From contig JAOPHQ010004843.1 of the NCBI GenBank assembly GCA_030340625.1, positions 1 through 64,000 of the forward strand: 64,000 bases of DNA. Reading direction: 5' to 3'. Positions 40,501 through 44,497 of the stretch are shown in pieces. This DNA is from Merluccius polli (Eukaryota; Chordata; Actinopteri; Gadiformes; Merlucciidae). The notes below the pieces were generated by a model. It saw only the letters and a program-made list of their open reading frames with translations, made no database searches and was not told the DNA's origin. The position numbers and the translations under genes were made by a program. Positions within the stretch are counted from its first letter, which is position 1, and the number at the start of each line of letters is the position of its first letter.

Positions 40501-43438
40501 TGTTGAAATTGAAGGTGTGCAGATGTCGAATGTTCGCCAGGCATTAAAACGGCAGAAGGAGGCAGGACTAGAGGCCCAGGGCTCCGCCCAGCAGCATCAG
40601 CGGGAGAGGGAGGGGCTCCAGGAGAGGTTGAGCGCCCTCCAGGTCTCCATGACCATGCTGCAGATGGAGCGCGGCGAGCTGGAGCGAGACGTGACACGGC
40701 TGAGGAAAGACAAGACCTCGCTACGCAAGACCCTGGAGAAGGTTGGTCTGCTGATATACAGCATGTTGCACCTGAGTGTCTGCTGCGTGCATTGGGGAGG
40801 GACGAGGGCTGGTTGACCTCCAGGTGTCTCCTCTGTCAGGTGGAGCTCCAGAGGCGGAGGAGGGAGGAGGAGATGTTGCTGGGCGGCCAGGAGACGGAGC
40901 GTCTGGTACGAGACCTGGCAGAGACCCAGGCCGAGCTGCAGAGCCTACAGGTCAGAGGTCACTGGAGGTGGGGGGGCAACCGGGTGTCAGAGATGTTTAC
41001 CACTAACAGTGTCGTTCCACTGTTAAGTAGTCTCACAAATCACACTTTACATTCATAACTAGAGTCTGATGGCAGACGAGCTCAGATCTGGGTGAACGGG
41101 GCGTTGCACTTTCTTTCACTTCATATTTGTTTCAACCAATCATGTCGCTGGAGTCAGGGAATAGGGATCTGTAAGCACGTAATCGGCGAACACAAACTCG
41201 GCCAGCACTAGTAAACTGTAAAAAGATGTCTGTAAAGGTTTCAAATCAACACTGTGTAGACTGGCCACTGTAGAAATACACTTATTAAAGTCCCCTTCTC
41301 AAAGCTTCATCCACTCGTGCAAATGAGTTTTCTTCCGTAGAATATCTCCATAACGAAACAGGAAACAAGGCGTATAATGTAAAGCTACAGGTATTTATTT
41401 TCGACCACGAAAGCGCACCCTCTCCAGACCGAAATAAATCTTCTCTATACTGTGAAGCCATAGATGTCGGCCTCATCATGACGGACTTACTTGCTACCAA
41501 ATTCAGTTTTTGCCCGATGGCGTTGAAATATTGCACACATCATCTTTCACAATGGCAATTTTTTCTTTGATCTGCTTATGCCATATGCCACCTGTACGAC
41601 AGCAACACATGGATTGTGTTGTTTGTGTTATGTTAAAAAATTACAAACGTTTATAAACAGATTCATTAAAAAAATAAAGAAGTTGGCTTCATAACTAATT
41701 TTAATGAGTGAAAGTGAAATTTAGGAATTGCATGTAAACAATGTGTTGTTGCTGTTGTTCTTCCCTCCAGGCACGGCACTCTGAGCTGGGACACAATCAC
41801 ACCCAGCGCCTGCTGGAGGCGAGCGCTCGCCACACCCAAGAGATGGAAGTGGAGACGGGCCGGCTGAGGGCCGCCCAGCACCAGGCAGAGCTGGCCCTGG
41901 AGAGCCGAGAGAGGGCCCACCGCCAGCGGGTCAAGGGTCTGGAGGGACAGGTCGGTAGCGAGACCTCCAAGTAGGGCTGCAGTTAACCATTATTTTCATT
42001 ATATTCCTATGAACCGCTTAATCAATTAATCATTTAGTCTAAAAAATGTCATAAATAATAGCAAATGCCATCACAAGAGTCCAAAGTGATGTCTTAAATT
42101 TTCTTGCTTTTTTGACAAGCAGCCAAGAAAAACTAGAAGCATTCATTTTATAATGATTAGGGATGCACGATAACTTTTTTTTTTTAAACGATAACCGATA
42201 ACTTTCAGCTCCTAAAGGCCGATACCGATAACCGATCACACACACATATACAATACATATATATATATGATCATGAATTAAGATCATGACATTAATACTA
42301 TGAACAAACCCCAAAACACTTTTGACTCTTTAAATGGAGATACTTATTTTTTCCAATGAAAAACTATTGGCAAGCCTCTCAAAAAAAAAAAAAGGCCCCT
42401 TGAACTGATGCAAATACGCTGATGCTCCTAAAGGCCGATGCGGCTGGTTTTAAGTTGCTAGCGTCTCATATGCTTTCTATGTTTCAGGTGAATTATCAGG
42501 TTTGACGTATTGAAGCTAGTGCTACTTTTAACAGTTGTTACAAATAACAAGCGACTCGTCTTCTTCAGAAACTTTGAAAAAGTCCCACACAATCGACGCC
42601 ATGTTGTCTGTTTTCAAACGTAAGCACGCTGTGCTGCATTCACAGCGTGACGGAAATTCCCCGTTCCCACGCTTGCTAGTCGTTCTTTCGGCCTTTTTAA
42701 GTTCATGTTTCTATTGTTTATGTGTAACATGTGTAGAAATACTGTGGATATCAATTCAAGTCAGCAACTACCAAAATGATGACCGAGTAACGAGTTATTT
42801 TCCGATATGAGGCAGAAAGAGTTTTTCTGATTATGCCAACGTCACTTGAACGCAGCATTCACTGCAGGCCATTCAGGTGTCCCAGTGGGAGCTGGGCGCT
42901 GCCGCGCCGACAACATTATATATAATATTATATTATAATGTTATCGGGTCTATTCATCATGATATCGGACTTATCGGAATGACGTAATAATTTCTGTTAT
43001 CGGGCCGATAATTATCGTGCACCCCTAATAATGATCCATGAACCAAACATTATGATTTCTGAAGGTATTTGTACTTGATGAATGACCTAAGTGATTCATC
43101 GATTATAAAAATTTGATTTAATTCATTTTCTGTCAATCAGTGAATTGACTAATGGTCGCAGCCCTACCCCGAAACCCCCCAACTGTAAATATCGCTGCCG
43201 AAGGGTCGCTGTGCAGAACATGTGGACTAGCTGGATGTCTTGGAGACTGTCATTGTAATAAAGGGTGTTTAGGATTCATAGTTTTTACTTTCTGTTGGTT
43301 GGTTGGTTTGTGGTTCTAACATTGCGTGTCGGTGTATTCCAGGTGCTGACGCTGAAGGAGCAGCTGGACGGGGAGATGAGGAGGCGCCAGGCCCGGACCC
43401 ACACGGTGCTGGGACTCAAACCCAGCTCTAAACATTGA
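1765..43438 (+). CDS. crocc2: crocc2, rootletin-family coiled-coil protein (C-terminal 22 exons)
   Basis: Gene-level entry; the exons are listed separately. The 22 exons sum to 3,973 nt and chain in phase with no internal stop: one leading base of a split codon, 1,323 codons, then TGA at 43436. The product is almost wholly heptad-type coiled coil rich in E, Q, L, R and A. The one clear break is a proline, serine and glycine segment at about residues 770-825 (exons 13-14). A stretch in exon 2, MAALSEGLASDKVELNRLLL, matches a motif shared by rootletin and CEP250. Rootletin-type proteins polymerise into the ciliary rootlet and the centrosome linker. CROCC2 rather than CROCC is inferred because the next gene downstream is sned1, the human CROCC2 neighbour. 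Human CROCC2 is about 1,650 residues by recollection, so perhaps a fifth of the protein is upstream of the window. CEP250 or croccb paralogues remain possible. Confidence 0.75.
1990..2330. repeat. 330-bp polypyrimidine tract up to exon 2
   Basis: Nearly uninterrupted C/T sequence of TCTCC-like words ends directly at the acceptor of exon 2. The polypyrimidine tract of the splice site has effectively grown to fill most of the intron. It could form triplex (H-DNA). Confidence 0.85.
2331..2477 (+). CDS. crocc2: crocc2 window exon 2
   Basis: The acceptor is CTCCCCCAG and the donor GCTGCAG|GTCAGT. Phase 0 at both ends, 49 residues (49-97 of the segment). It carries the MAALSEGLASDKVELNRLLL stretch shared by rootletin and CEP250. 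Confidence 0.85.
2590..2820 (+). CDS. crocc2: crocc2 window exon 3
   Basis: The acceptor is GTTTCCCCAG. The donor CAG|GTCGGG was chosen because it keeps phase 0 with exon 4; a GT five bases later would break the frame. 77 residues of coiled coil (98-174), ending LLEQHAQ. The next intron is 17.4 kb and packed with transposons. Confidence 0.82.
3060..3215. repeat. Tandem units carrying a palindrome
   Basis: Three roughly 60-bp units each contain GAATGCTCGAGCATTC, a perfect 16-bp palindrome (one copy has CTGGAG), followed by ACACTCTAGATATCGAAATC. They lie inside the hAT-like element at 2906-8202. Confidence 0.8.
3236..4280. repeat. Dispersed repeat block, copy 1
   Basis: The block starts near TATTCTTCTTCCGACCG and contains CTTTACGTCGTAACTAATTC modules repeated near 3476, 3684 and 3886. 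The same block recurs at 6300-7140 with high identity, so this region was duplicated inside the element. No coding potential. Confidence 0.8.
4290..4607. repeat. GC-rich minisatellite plus poly-G
   Basis: About six units of roughly 55 bp read CACCGCGGACCTGCGGGGG and then GTGCCCGCAATAGTAACAC. They end in a poly-G run at about 4575-4607. Unit lengths differ mainly by G-run length, a hallmark of slippage. Strong G-quadruplex potential on the + strand. Confidence 0.85.
4744..6215. repeat. 37-bp satellite array, main block
   Basis: The unit is CTTCTACTACTACTTTCAGC followed by TTCTTCTACTATTTCAG, about 37 bp, repeated some 38 times. It contains no TAA, TAG or TGA in any + frame. Because 37 is not a multiple of three, the translation cycles through all three frames and gives a spurious ORF of 639 codons (4744-6663). 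Each unit carries two sequences resembling a 3' splice site (pyrimidines then TTTCAG). Sequence at 4744-4790 is a degenerate lead-in. Confidence 0.9.
6290..7171. repeat. Dispersed repeat block, copy 2
   Basis: This is a near copy of 3236-4760, without the GC-rich minisatellite. It ends in the same lead-in (ACGTTCAGCAGTGTTGTTAC) that precedes the main 37-bp array, so block plus array were duplicated together. Confidence 0.85.
7172..7555. repeat. 37-bp satellite array, second block
   Basis: About seven units of the same 37-bp satellite, interrupted by a short interspersed repeat at about 7337-7435. Confidence 0.88.
7337..7435 (+). mobile_element. Short interspersed repeat (GGCAAGGCAAGGCAAG family)
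   Basis: GGCAAGGCAAGGCAAGGCAG followed by CTTTATTTATATAGCGCATT and CAATGCGCTTTACATAAAAC is a very common short repeat of teleost genomes. Here it is inserted inside the 37-bp satellite, so it is younger than that array. Confidence 0.75.
7556..8202. other. Right part of the hAT-like element, no gene
   Basis: Unique-looking sequence up to the right terminus. A minus-strand ORF of 81 codons (7680-7925) has no recognisable domain and is not called. The last 60 bp contain the inverted terminus. Confidence 0.5.
8290..9034. mobile_element. hAT MITE with perfect 8-bp duplication
   Basis: The termini are CAGAGGTTGCG on the left and CGCAACCCCTG on the right. The element is flanked by perfect GTCCCAGC duplications at 8282-8289 and 9035-9042. 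The 745-bp interior has no transposase; it includes two near-identical AACATGCGGGAGCTAG-type units near 8615-8680. It is non-autonomous and sits in the 54-bp tandem repeat. Confidence 0.85.
9282..9459 (+). pseudogene. THAP-domain exon, probable transposon remnant
   Basis: An ATG at 9282 opens 59 codons to a donor CAG|GTAAGC. The product begins MPAICCAVGCNNSRKRNPGM and shows the C2CH pattern of a THAP zinc finger: C5, C10, C53, H56, with W35, P46 and the LCSEHF motif. The domain is cut at the donor and no following exon was found. THAP domains head many fish DNA transposons (P-element, Kolobok and Harbinger types) as well as host genes. Its place in a transposon-rich crocc2 intron argues for a transposon 5' exon, possibly beginning near 9098. 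Confidence 0.6.
9460..10285. other. Intronic sequence, LINE-like tail
   Basis: No gene seen. TAGATACTATATTCATTCCA near 9750 followed by GAGAGAAATTACATTTTC resembles the degenerate 3' tail of fish LINE or SINE repeats. The rest is unassigned. Confidence 0.35.
10286..10331 (+). pseudogene. Partial copy of crocc2 exon 1
   Basis: CCCAGTGAGAGGGGTGTGGA then GCAGTTGAAGGAGAAGCAGT repeats the acceptor and first about 40 bases of window exon 1 (1761-1804), with matching GT-rich sequence upstream. It then breaks off into TGTGCATGTG-type repeat. It has no usable downstream donor, so it is an exon fragment, not a coding exon. Confidence 0.7.
10332..10777. repeat. GT- and GA-rich simple sequence
   Basis: A GT tract surrounds 10355, a CA tract 10460, and GGAGGGGGGAGGA-type purine sequence fills 10575-10777. 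No coding sequence. Confidence 0.7.
11875..13955 (+). pseudogene. Decayed hAT (ZBED-type) transposase
   Basis: From an ATG at 11875 the reading frame shows a BED finger (CRIC, then LHAHLKHNH), and later the catalytic-region signatures ACITTDNGANIV and LNCFGHNLHLAV. DVATRWGTKQKM follows an apparent intron at 12852-13064 that holds a (TA)n tract, and a degenerate dimerisation domain (WWRDNQRRYPLMAKLA) comes last. In-frame stops occur early (TGA 12 codons in, and others near 12110 and 12220). Frames shift near 12410 and 13260, and the usual C-terminal end after the LA motif is lost. It cannot encode an active transposase. Confidence 0.9.
12899..12977. repeat. (TA)n microsatellite
   Basis: About 38 TA units lie in the intron of the decayed hAT transposase. 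Confidence 0.95.
14354..14869 (-). repeat. Gypsy 3' LTR
   Basis: A 516-bp terminal repeat in TG...CA form, with a (GA)n tract near its 5' end on the minus strand. Its right 200 bp (14673-14869) match 16758-16980, the truncated partner. The few differences between them indicate an insertion that is not very recent. Confidence 0.85.
14937..16843 (-). pseudogene. Gypsy pol remnant (IN C-terminus, RT, RNase H)
   Basis: Read on the minus strand, right to left. An integrase GPY/F module (FSGPYFVQKK ... HVNMLKPYHE) is followed by a variable linker. Next comes a reverse transcriptase with the catalytic motif AAYLDDLVIYSD near 15690, then RNase H with LAIDASELGSGAVLFQ near 15260, ending GRDNVVADALSRL at 14937. 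The frame has two in-frame stops near 15975-16000, between the first two reverse-transcriptase blocks, and a frameshift near 15120-15160. Inactive remnant. Confidence 0.85.
16758..16980 (-). repeat. Gypsy truncated 5' LTR
   Basis: Matches 14673-14869 of the 3' LTR, including a (GA)n tract at 16892-16934. The outer half is absent: the boundary with pol is abrupt at about 16757, so one deletion removed the 5' LTR interior edge, gag, protease and the integrase core. Confidence 0.8.
17248..17328 (+). other. Possible 5' exon inside outer hAT
   Basis: An ATG at 17248 opens 27 codons (MPGYRSSLMDLESETLIVKE and seven more) to an excellent donor GAG|GTAAGT. A possible next exon starts at 17970 after CCATTTTAG but runs into a stop within five codons in the matching phase. 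A lysine/arginine-rich ORF follows at 18030-18221. This may be a captured or ancestral transposon exon set. No family is recognised. Confidence 0.25.
17847..17917. repeat. Perfect 29-bp inverted repeat (hairpin)
   Basis: The left arm, starting GATCGGTGTTACACTTACTC, is exactly inverted in the right arm, ending GAGTAAGTGTAACACCGATC. The loop is 13 nt. It lies in the outer hAT, 50 bp before a possible acceptor at 17969. It may be a miniature insertion or a transcript hairpin. Confidence 0.9.
18230..20177. other. End of outer hAT and intron remainder
   Basis: AT-rich sequence with a (TA)n patch near 18555-18590. The hAT right end is at 19355, followed by purine-rich sequence to about 19400. No exon recognised until 20178. 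Open frames here have no domain. Confidence 0.5.
20178..20371 (+). CDS. crocc2: crocc2 window exon 4
   Basis: The acceptor is GTGAACTCCAG and the donor CTCTCAG|GTCTGT. It starts in phase 0 with VSRKLQGSLEELAASKREVE and ends two bases into a codon completed by exon 5 (arginine). Residues 175-238. Confidence 0.87.
20562..20689 (+). CDS. crocc2: crocc2 window exon 5
   Basis: The acceptor is CTCCTCCCCAG and the donor ATGC|GTGAGT. It finishes the split arginine and then reads VEKESLAAAVFQSQELASSL and on to EALM, ending one base into the next codon. Residues 239-281. Confidence 0.87.
20695..21030. repeat. CTCCWCCTC-rich pyrimidine repeat
   Basis: Degenerate tandem words such as CTCCTCCACCTCC start five bases after the exon 5 donor. 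No coding value. Confidence 0.8.
21530..21955. repeat. Degenerate short-unit AT-rich tandem repeat
   Basis: Units such as AATGAACGTTACTAAACTTT, with many variants, fill about 420 bp up to exon 6. The intervening 21031-21529 shows no gene. Confidence 0.8.
21982..22139 (+). CDS. crocc2: crocc2 window exon 6
   Basis: The acceptor is TGTTTCTCCAG and the donor GAGTTG|GTACGG. It completes the split arginine and then reads EVGRLQVEAQRQVLQAGQER and on to QLTEL. Ends in phase 0. Residues 282-334. Confidence 0.87.
22200..22563. repeat. (TG)n and poly-G tract
   Basis: Long GT repeats with G-runs at 22250-22270. On the minus strand they read as THTHTH-type ORFs, which are artefacts. Confidence 0.95.
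22577..22920 (+). mobile_element. Repeat family S, copy 1
   Basis: Starts AGTCTCACAAATCAGA and includes AAATCTGGGTGAACCGGGCG and, near the far end, ATATCCGTAACAAAACAGGA. The same elements recur near 34630, 41030 and, inverted, 56930-57312. The copies are diverged, without coding capacity, and of unknown class. Confidence 0.65.
22921..23528. repeat. Intron stretch with GT/CATG-rich sequence
   Basis: No exon at 22921-23125. From 23126 to 23515 alternating purine-pyrimidine sequence (TGTGTGCATGCGTGCATG and similar) runs up to exon 7; it is prone to Z-DNA. Confidence 0.7.
23529..23690 (+). CDS. crocc2: crocc2 window exon 7
   Basis: The acceptor is TGGCATGGCAG and the donor CAACAG|GTGGGG. Phase 0 at both ends. 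Encodes ERQHAALQHAALQAQKERAE and on to ETQKQQ. Residues 335-388. Confidence 0.88.
24018..24152 (+). CDS. crocc2: crocc2 window exon 8
   Basis: The acceptor is TTGTCTCCCAG and the donor GACAAG|GTACAC. Phase 0 at both ends. Encodes ALLQKEAEKVVLAERLAGLQ and on to RLEQDK. Residues 389-433. Confidence 0.88.
24305..24448 (+). CDS. crocc2: crocc2 window exon 9
   Basis: The acceptor is TTGTGCTCCAG. Five tandem donors follow; the first, CAGGAG|GTGAGA at 24449, keeps phase 0 to exon 10. Encodes NSMAVLQGELQQMQTRFQES and on to RDQIHQE. Residues 434-481. Use of a later donor adds 70 bp or a multiple and breaks the frame. Confidence 0.85.
24449..24731 (+). repeat. 70-bp tandem duplication of the exon 9 3' junction
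   Basis: The unit is donor plus intron start (GTGAGAACACTTACACTAAC) plus the last 40 or so exon bases (CTTGAACCAGCAGAGAGACC ... CAGGAG). Donor GTs lie at 24449, 24519, 24589, 24659 and 24729, exactly 70 bp apart. Four extra exon ends therefore follow the real one. The last donor is GTAAGA rather than GTGAGA. Confidence 0.95.
24755..24930. repeat. (GTA)n microsatellite, interrupted
   Basis: GTAGTAGTAGTAG runs with scattered changes. Confidence 0.9.
24931..26055. other. Intron without recognised gene
   Basis: Contains short tandem words (TGTTTAGACCCAGTCAGTCC near 25260-25320), a CAACAACAAC tract at 25433-25456 and C-rich sequence at 25830-25950. No coding evidence. Confidence 0.5.
26056..26740. 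repeat. CTCACCATCTCCC minisatellite
   Basis: About 40 units of CTCACCATCTCCCCC and variants. It creates long HHLPP- and SPSPP-type reading frames, which are artefacts. Confidence 0.92.
26741..27385. other. Intron without recognised gene
   Basis: Short GGAGGAGGGAGG purine run near 26800-26840, then unassigned sequence to exon 10. Confidence 0.4.
27386..27624 (+). CDS. crocc2: crocc2 window exon 10
   Basis: The acceptor is CCCCCGCCAG and the donor CAACAG|GTACAC. Starts in phase 0 with VQVSRRQLQQAEEQRDAACK and ends two bases into a serine completed by exon 11. Residues 482-560. The intron that follows begins as a minisatellite a few bases after the donor. Confidence 0.88.
28139..28995. mobile_element. 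hAT MITE inserted in the minisatellite
   Basis: The termini are TAGGGATGGGCATGATTAAT and, inverted, the right end TTAATCGAATGCCCATCCCTA. Perfect 8-bp duplications GTCTAACC at 28131-28138 and 28996-29003 coincide with the minisatellite unit. 857 bp, no transposase. It contains a nested inverted-repeat element at about 28614-28852. Confidence 0.88.
28614..28852. mobile_element. Small inverted-repeat element nested in the hAT MITE
   Basis: The left end CCGCGTTTACATGGACACTT is mirrored by AGAAGTGTCCATATAAATGC at the right, with ATTCCGATTAGA-type inner repeats. No ORF. Confidence 0.6.
29098..30238 (+). mobile_element. Insertion with a transposon-like first exon
   Basis: Begins near CTTAAAGGCTGTGGTGCAGG and ends before the minisatellite resumes at 30239. 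At 29308 an ATG opens about 65 codons (MASNWDEEEVARPTINIYDG and on to GEVSG) to a plausible donor GTGAGT at 29501. The peptide vaguely resembles the segment preceding P2X7-type C-terminal domains seen in some fish transposons; this is weak. A (TA)n tract lies at 30026-30098. TTAA at the left end may be a target site, but no right-hand TTAA was found. Confidence 0.4.
30437..30596 (+). CDS. crocc2: crocc2 window exon 11
   Basis: The acceptor CCTGCTCCTCAG is part of the preceding minisatellite unit. The donor is AGACAG|GTGATG. Completes a serine, then LRRAGEEKEQRVSVLEECSR and on to LQTLRRQ. Ends in phase 0. Residues 561-614. Confidence 0.88.
30640..30840. repeat. Repeat inverted relative to 33650-33790
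   Basis: ATTTCCAACCGTAGAATCTA and nearby AACAGACCGTTGCTATGGA recur in inverse order and strand in intron 16 (TAGATTC-type sequence at about 33690-33740). The two form an imperfect inverted pair 3 kb apart. Confidence 0.5.
30853..31020 (+). CDS. crocc2: crocc2 window exon 12
   Basis: The acceptor is CGCCCCCCAG and the donor AATCAG|GTGAGA. Phase 0 at both ends. Encodes VKVLEGEGRQQKEELQEVHG and on to KEAALNQ. Residues 615-670. Confidence 0.88.
31262..31647. repeat. 39-bp minisatellite ending at an acceptor
   Basis: About ten units of GTGTGTACGTTCAGACACAG + TGTGTGTTGTACCCTAGC run to the acceptor of exon 13 (TGTGTCTATAG), which looks like a modified unit. 31021-31261 has no gene. Confidence 0.9.
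31648..32035 (+). CDS. crocc2: crocc2 window exon 13
   Basis: The acceptor TGTGTCTATAG was chosen because it alone keeps phase 0. The donor is CAAAG|GTACTT. Encodes SAVFQRRVSDLEEAQRQSRE, a coiled coil through TELKLRALWSAV, then a basic Ser/Pro-rich break (ARRRSPSPWRTYPPVK). Ends one base into a glycine. Residues 671-799. The same kind of non-helical break is known in rootletins. Confidence 0.87.
32288..32418 (+). CDS. crocc2: crocc2 window exon 14
   Basis: The acceptor is TGTGTTTCAG, preceded by GT repeats (32195-32285). The donor is GATGGG|GTAACT. Continues the non-helical break (GGDMATGSPGSSPPCAEEQE) and then resumes helix with VEGVLRALHQELRDTQRDG. Ends in phase 0. Residues 800-843. Confidence 0.85.
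32462..32585. repeat. Poly-C, (TA)n and a short shared motif
   Basis: A C-run at about 32475-32500, then CGTAGGTCCGGGATGGGTTA and TGATCGCGCGCATCC, then (TA)n. The GGGTTA-GATCGCGCGC motif recurs twice at 38240-38320, pointing to a small dispersed repeat. Confidence 0.7.
32674..32794 (+). CDS. crocc2: crocc2 window exon 15
   Basis: The acceptor is CCTGTCTGCAG and the donor GGAAG|GTGAGA. Encodes KEARSQTTSLALRLKELQTS and on to LNDCEE, ending one base into a glycine. Residues 844-883. Confidence 0.87.
32992..33155 (+). CDS. crocc2: crocc2 window exon 16
   Basis: The acceptor is TTCATCCCCCAG and the donor CTGCGG|GTATGT. Completes a glycine, then KRELSEQLRRAQNSLARQEE and on to ECRTLR. Ends in phase 0. 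Residues 884-938. Confidence 0.87.
33156..33838. other. Intron with repeat fragments
   Basis: GGCAGAAGCTTTTATCCAAA at about 33380 is the tail of a widespread teleost repeat, also seen near 32060 and 63470. About 33650-33790 is an inverted partner of 30640-30840. No exon. Confidence 0.55.
33839..34270 (+). CDS. crocc2: crocc2 window exon 17
   Basis: The longest exon: 144 codons, phase 0 at both ends. The acceptor is GTGACATCTCAG and the donor CTGCAG|GTAACT. Encodes ERLQASEAEAAAEHQRLREA and on to QDDRRVLQ, uninterrupted coiled coil very rich in Ala, Glu, Arg and Leu (residues 939-1082). GC content is clearly above the flanking introns. A copy of its last bases with the donor lies at 34577. Confidence 0.9.
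34577..34639 (+). repeat. Duplicated exon 17 end and donor
   Basis: Matches 34257-34319 with about two mismatches, covering the last 14 exon bases (CAGGGTCCTGCAG), the donor GTAACTGGGAGC and 35 bp of intron. Confidence 0.9.
34630..34850 (+). mobile_element. Repeat family S, copy 2
   Basis: AGTCTCACAAATCAGACTTT and GGCAGACTCAGGCTC, then the common interior GGCCACTGTAGAAATACACT. It is truncated relative to the 41030 copy. Confidence 0.65.
35615..38975 (+). mobile_element. hAT transposon, nearly complete
   Basis: The termini are TAGGGCTGGGCGATTAAT and, inverted at the right, TAGGGCTGCTCGATTATG. Perfect 8-bp duplications GTAGCAAT lie at 35607-35614 and 38976-38983. The 3.36-kb element contains one transposase gene with two introns (35830-38091). 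A small GCGGCCCGC-containing repeat and two GATCGCGCGC motifs lie at 38105-38330, possibly a further insertion. Confidence 0.93.
35830..38091 (+). pseudogene. hAT (ZBED1-like) transposase with frameshifts
   Basis: The ATG at 35830 begins MAERQPLVEKKGKTNSVVWK. A BED finger follows (CKICHATV ... LFNHLKSAH), then the RNase H-like core with ATTTDLWSS, CITTDNASNMKLA and CFGHRLHLAI. Intron 36654-36898; then CPTRWGSRQAMI and SWQDIDVLEAIN. Intron about 37503-37671; then the dimerisation domain with WWKMSQNFYPRLSNLARKYL, the IPATSASSERVFS motif and a TAG at 38089. Single-base frameshifts near 36400 and 37355 break the frame. Otherwise all family domains are present, so the copy is young. Confidence 0.9.
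38976..39716. other. Intron without recognised gene
   Basis: Unassigned sequence between the hAT and exon 18. GAGGCTAACGAGAGGCAG is repeated at 39545-39590. No coding evidence. Confidence 0.4.
39717..39836 (+). CDS. crocc2: crocc2 window exon 18
   Basis: The acceptor is TTTTTCACTACAG and the donor CAGGAG|GTAAGG. Phase 0 at both ends. Encodes EQLDTLRDALSESKRLNHAL and on to QTSTLQE. Residues 1083-1122. Confidence 0.88.
39860..40175. mobile_element. Foldback MITE
   Basis: Left arm GGGCCCCTATGTTACCACCA, right arm (inverted) GGGCCCCTATTTTAGCACCA. The arms continue through GATGGATAGATCAGCCTA and its inverse TAGGCTGATCTATCCATC. The two arms meet near 40010. No ORF. Confidence 0.8.
40523..40741 (+). 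CDS. crocc2: crocc2 window exon 19
   Basis: The acceptor AAGGTGTGCAG before 40523 is weak in pyrimidines but is the only nearby AG giving phase 0. The donor is GAGAAG|GTTGGT. Encodes MSNVRQALKRQKEAGLEAQG and on to TSLRKTLEK. Residues 1123-1195. The 5' edge is the least certain boundary in the gene. Confidence 0.75.
40840..40950 (+). CDS. crocc2: crocc2 window exon 20
   Basis: The acceptor is TCCTCTGTCAG and the donor CTACAG|GTCAGA. Phase 0 at both ends. Encodes VELQRRRREEEMLLGGQETE and on to LQSLQ. Residues 1196-1232. Confidence 0.88.
41029..41400 (+). mobile_element. Repeat family S, copy 3
   Basis: Begins AGTCTCACAAATCACACTTT, includes CAGATCTGGGTGAACGGGGC, AAACTCGGCCAGCACTAG and ATATCTCCATAACGAAACAG. 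The most complete copy in the window; the right boundary is not certain. Confidence 0.7.
41771..41950 (+). CDS. crocc2: crocc2 window exon 21
   Basis: The acceptor is CTTCCCTCCAG and the donor GGACAG|GTCGGT. Phase 0 at both ends. Encodes ARHSELGHNHTQRLLEASAR and on to KGLEGQ. Residues 1233-1292. Confidence 0.88.
41972..43166. mobile_element. MITE carrying a nested hAT MITE
   Basis: The left end TAGGGCTGCAGTTAACCATT is inverted at the right (AATGGTCGCAGCCCTA). A nested element occupies 42158-43027, leaving an outer unit of about 320 bp. The target duplication of the outer element is unclear. Confidence 0.6.
42158..43027. mobile_element. hAT MITE, nested
   Basis: The termini are TAGGGATGCACGATAA on the left and TTATCGTGCACCCCTA on the right. 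Perfect 8-bp duplications ATAATGAT lie at 42150-42157 and 43028-43035. No transposase; the ORF at 42535-42810 has no domain. Confidence 0.9.
43343..43438 (+). CDS. crocc2: crocc2 last coding exon
   Basis: The acceptor is GTGTATTCCAG. Encodes VLTLKEQLDGEMRRRQARTH and then TVLGLKPSSKH, TGA at 43436. Residues 1293-1323. The coiled coil ends at about RRRQAR. The last dozen residues are encoded by what looks like the first unit of the downstream minisatellite. Confidence 0.87.
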   Translation: MLTLKEQLDGEMRRRQARTHTVLGLKPSSKH

Positions 43439-43955
43439 CCCTGCACCAGGTTCTTGGGTCCCAGCTGGACTATAAGCTATCCCACACGGTGCTAGGGTTC
43501 AAACAAGGCTCTAAACATGTGTCCAACAATGGGCTGGGGTCCAAACCCACAAGTTGCTAGGATTCAAATCCAGCTCTTAACAATAATCCCACAAGGTTCT
43601 GGGACTCAAACCCAACTCTAATCAGAGCTGGGATTTGACCCCAGCTCTTTCCAGTCAATCCAGAAGGTGCTATGATTGAAACCTCCAAACTGTGATTCCA
43701 GAAGCTGCTGGGGTTCAAACAGTTCTTTTACAAGGTGCTGGGGTCTGAACGCTACTCTAAACCGTTGTCCCAGGCGGTGCTGGGGTCTGAATGCTACTCT
43801 AAACCGTTGTCCTATGGTTCGGGGGGTTGTTGGATACAAAACCTGACAGTGATCCTACAAGGGGCTCCGCTTCAAACCCAGCTTCAATCATGGATCCCAC
43901 ACAGGGCTGGGATTGGAACCCAGCTGTAAACACATTGATCCCACAATGTTGCAAC
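43400..43955. repeat. Degenerate minisatellite spanning the crocc2 stop
   Basis: Units of about 45 bp read CACACGGTGCTGGGACTCAA + ACCCAGCTCTAAACATTGA, with later versions at 43482, 43545, 43590, 43730, 43775 and beyond, diverging progressively. The first unit encodes the protein C-terminus and stop; the remainder is 3' UTR or downstream. Confidence 0.75.
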
Positions 43956-44039
43956 TGATACTTGGAGACAGTAGATCAGGCATCCATATTGTCCTCACAG
44001 CTTCTTAAACGGCTTCTTAAAAAAAAGAAACAATGCAAT

Positions 44040-44105
44040 TGGGGGTAGTCCCCTTGTTTTAAACACACACACACATCCACACACACACACACACACAACC
44101 ACACA
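44040..44105. repeat. (CA)n tract
   Basis: Short CACACA repeats. The region 43956-44497 otherwise shows no supported gene. Confidence 0.85.
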
Positions 44106-44497
44106 CAGGCACTTGATTCAACGTGCACACATCCGCTGGAGTTCATTAATCTGCAGGAAAGCTGAACAACAACAAACAATGGTTGTTCTGTTTATCCCGA
44201 CGCTTGCCGCTGCCAAAAAATGTTTGGAGGATTTTCCTGGAGCTGGCGGCCGCGGACCACCTCTGGTCCGGTCCGTTCTGGGGAACTCGGTTATGAAACA
44301 CTCTCTGGGTCGCTGCTCAGAACCCCTCCATCTCCGAAACGAATCACGACCACGAGACCTGCATTATCTTATCCAGTTTGAAGCCGCTTTGTCAAAATCT
44401 GCTATTGTGTGCCATGTGATGAAAACCAATCGTGAACTGAAAATAGTTTAATAATCAAAATGTTTACGCATGTTTACAAATGTATGACCACTTCCCT

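Noticed and set aside
44113..44451. 112-codon + ORF after crocc2
   Set aside because: No domain, no compositional or splice support; it lies in probable 3' UTR or downstream sequence.
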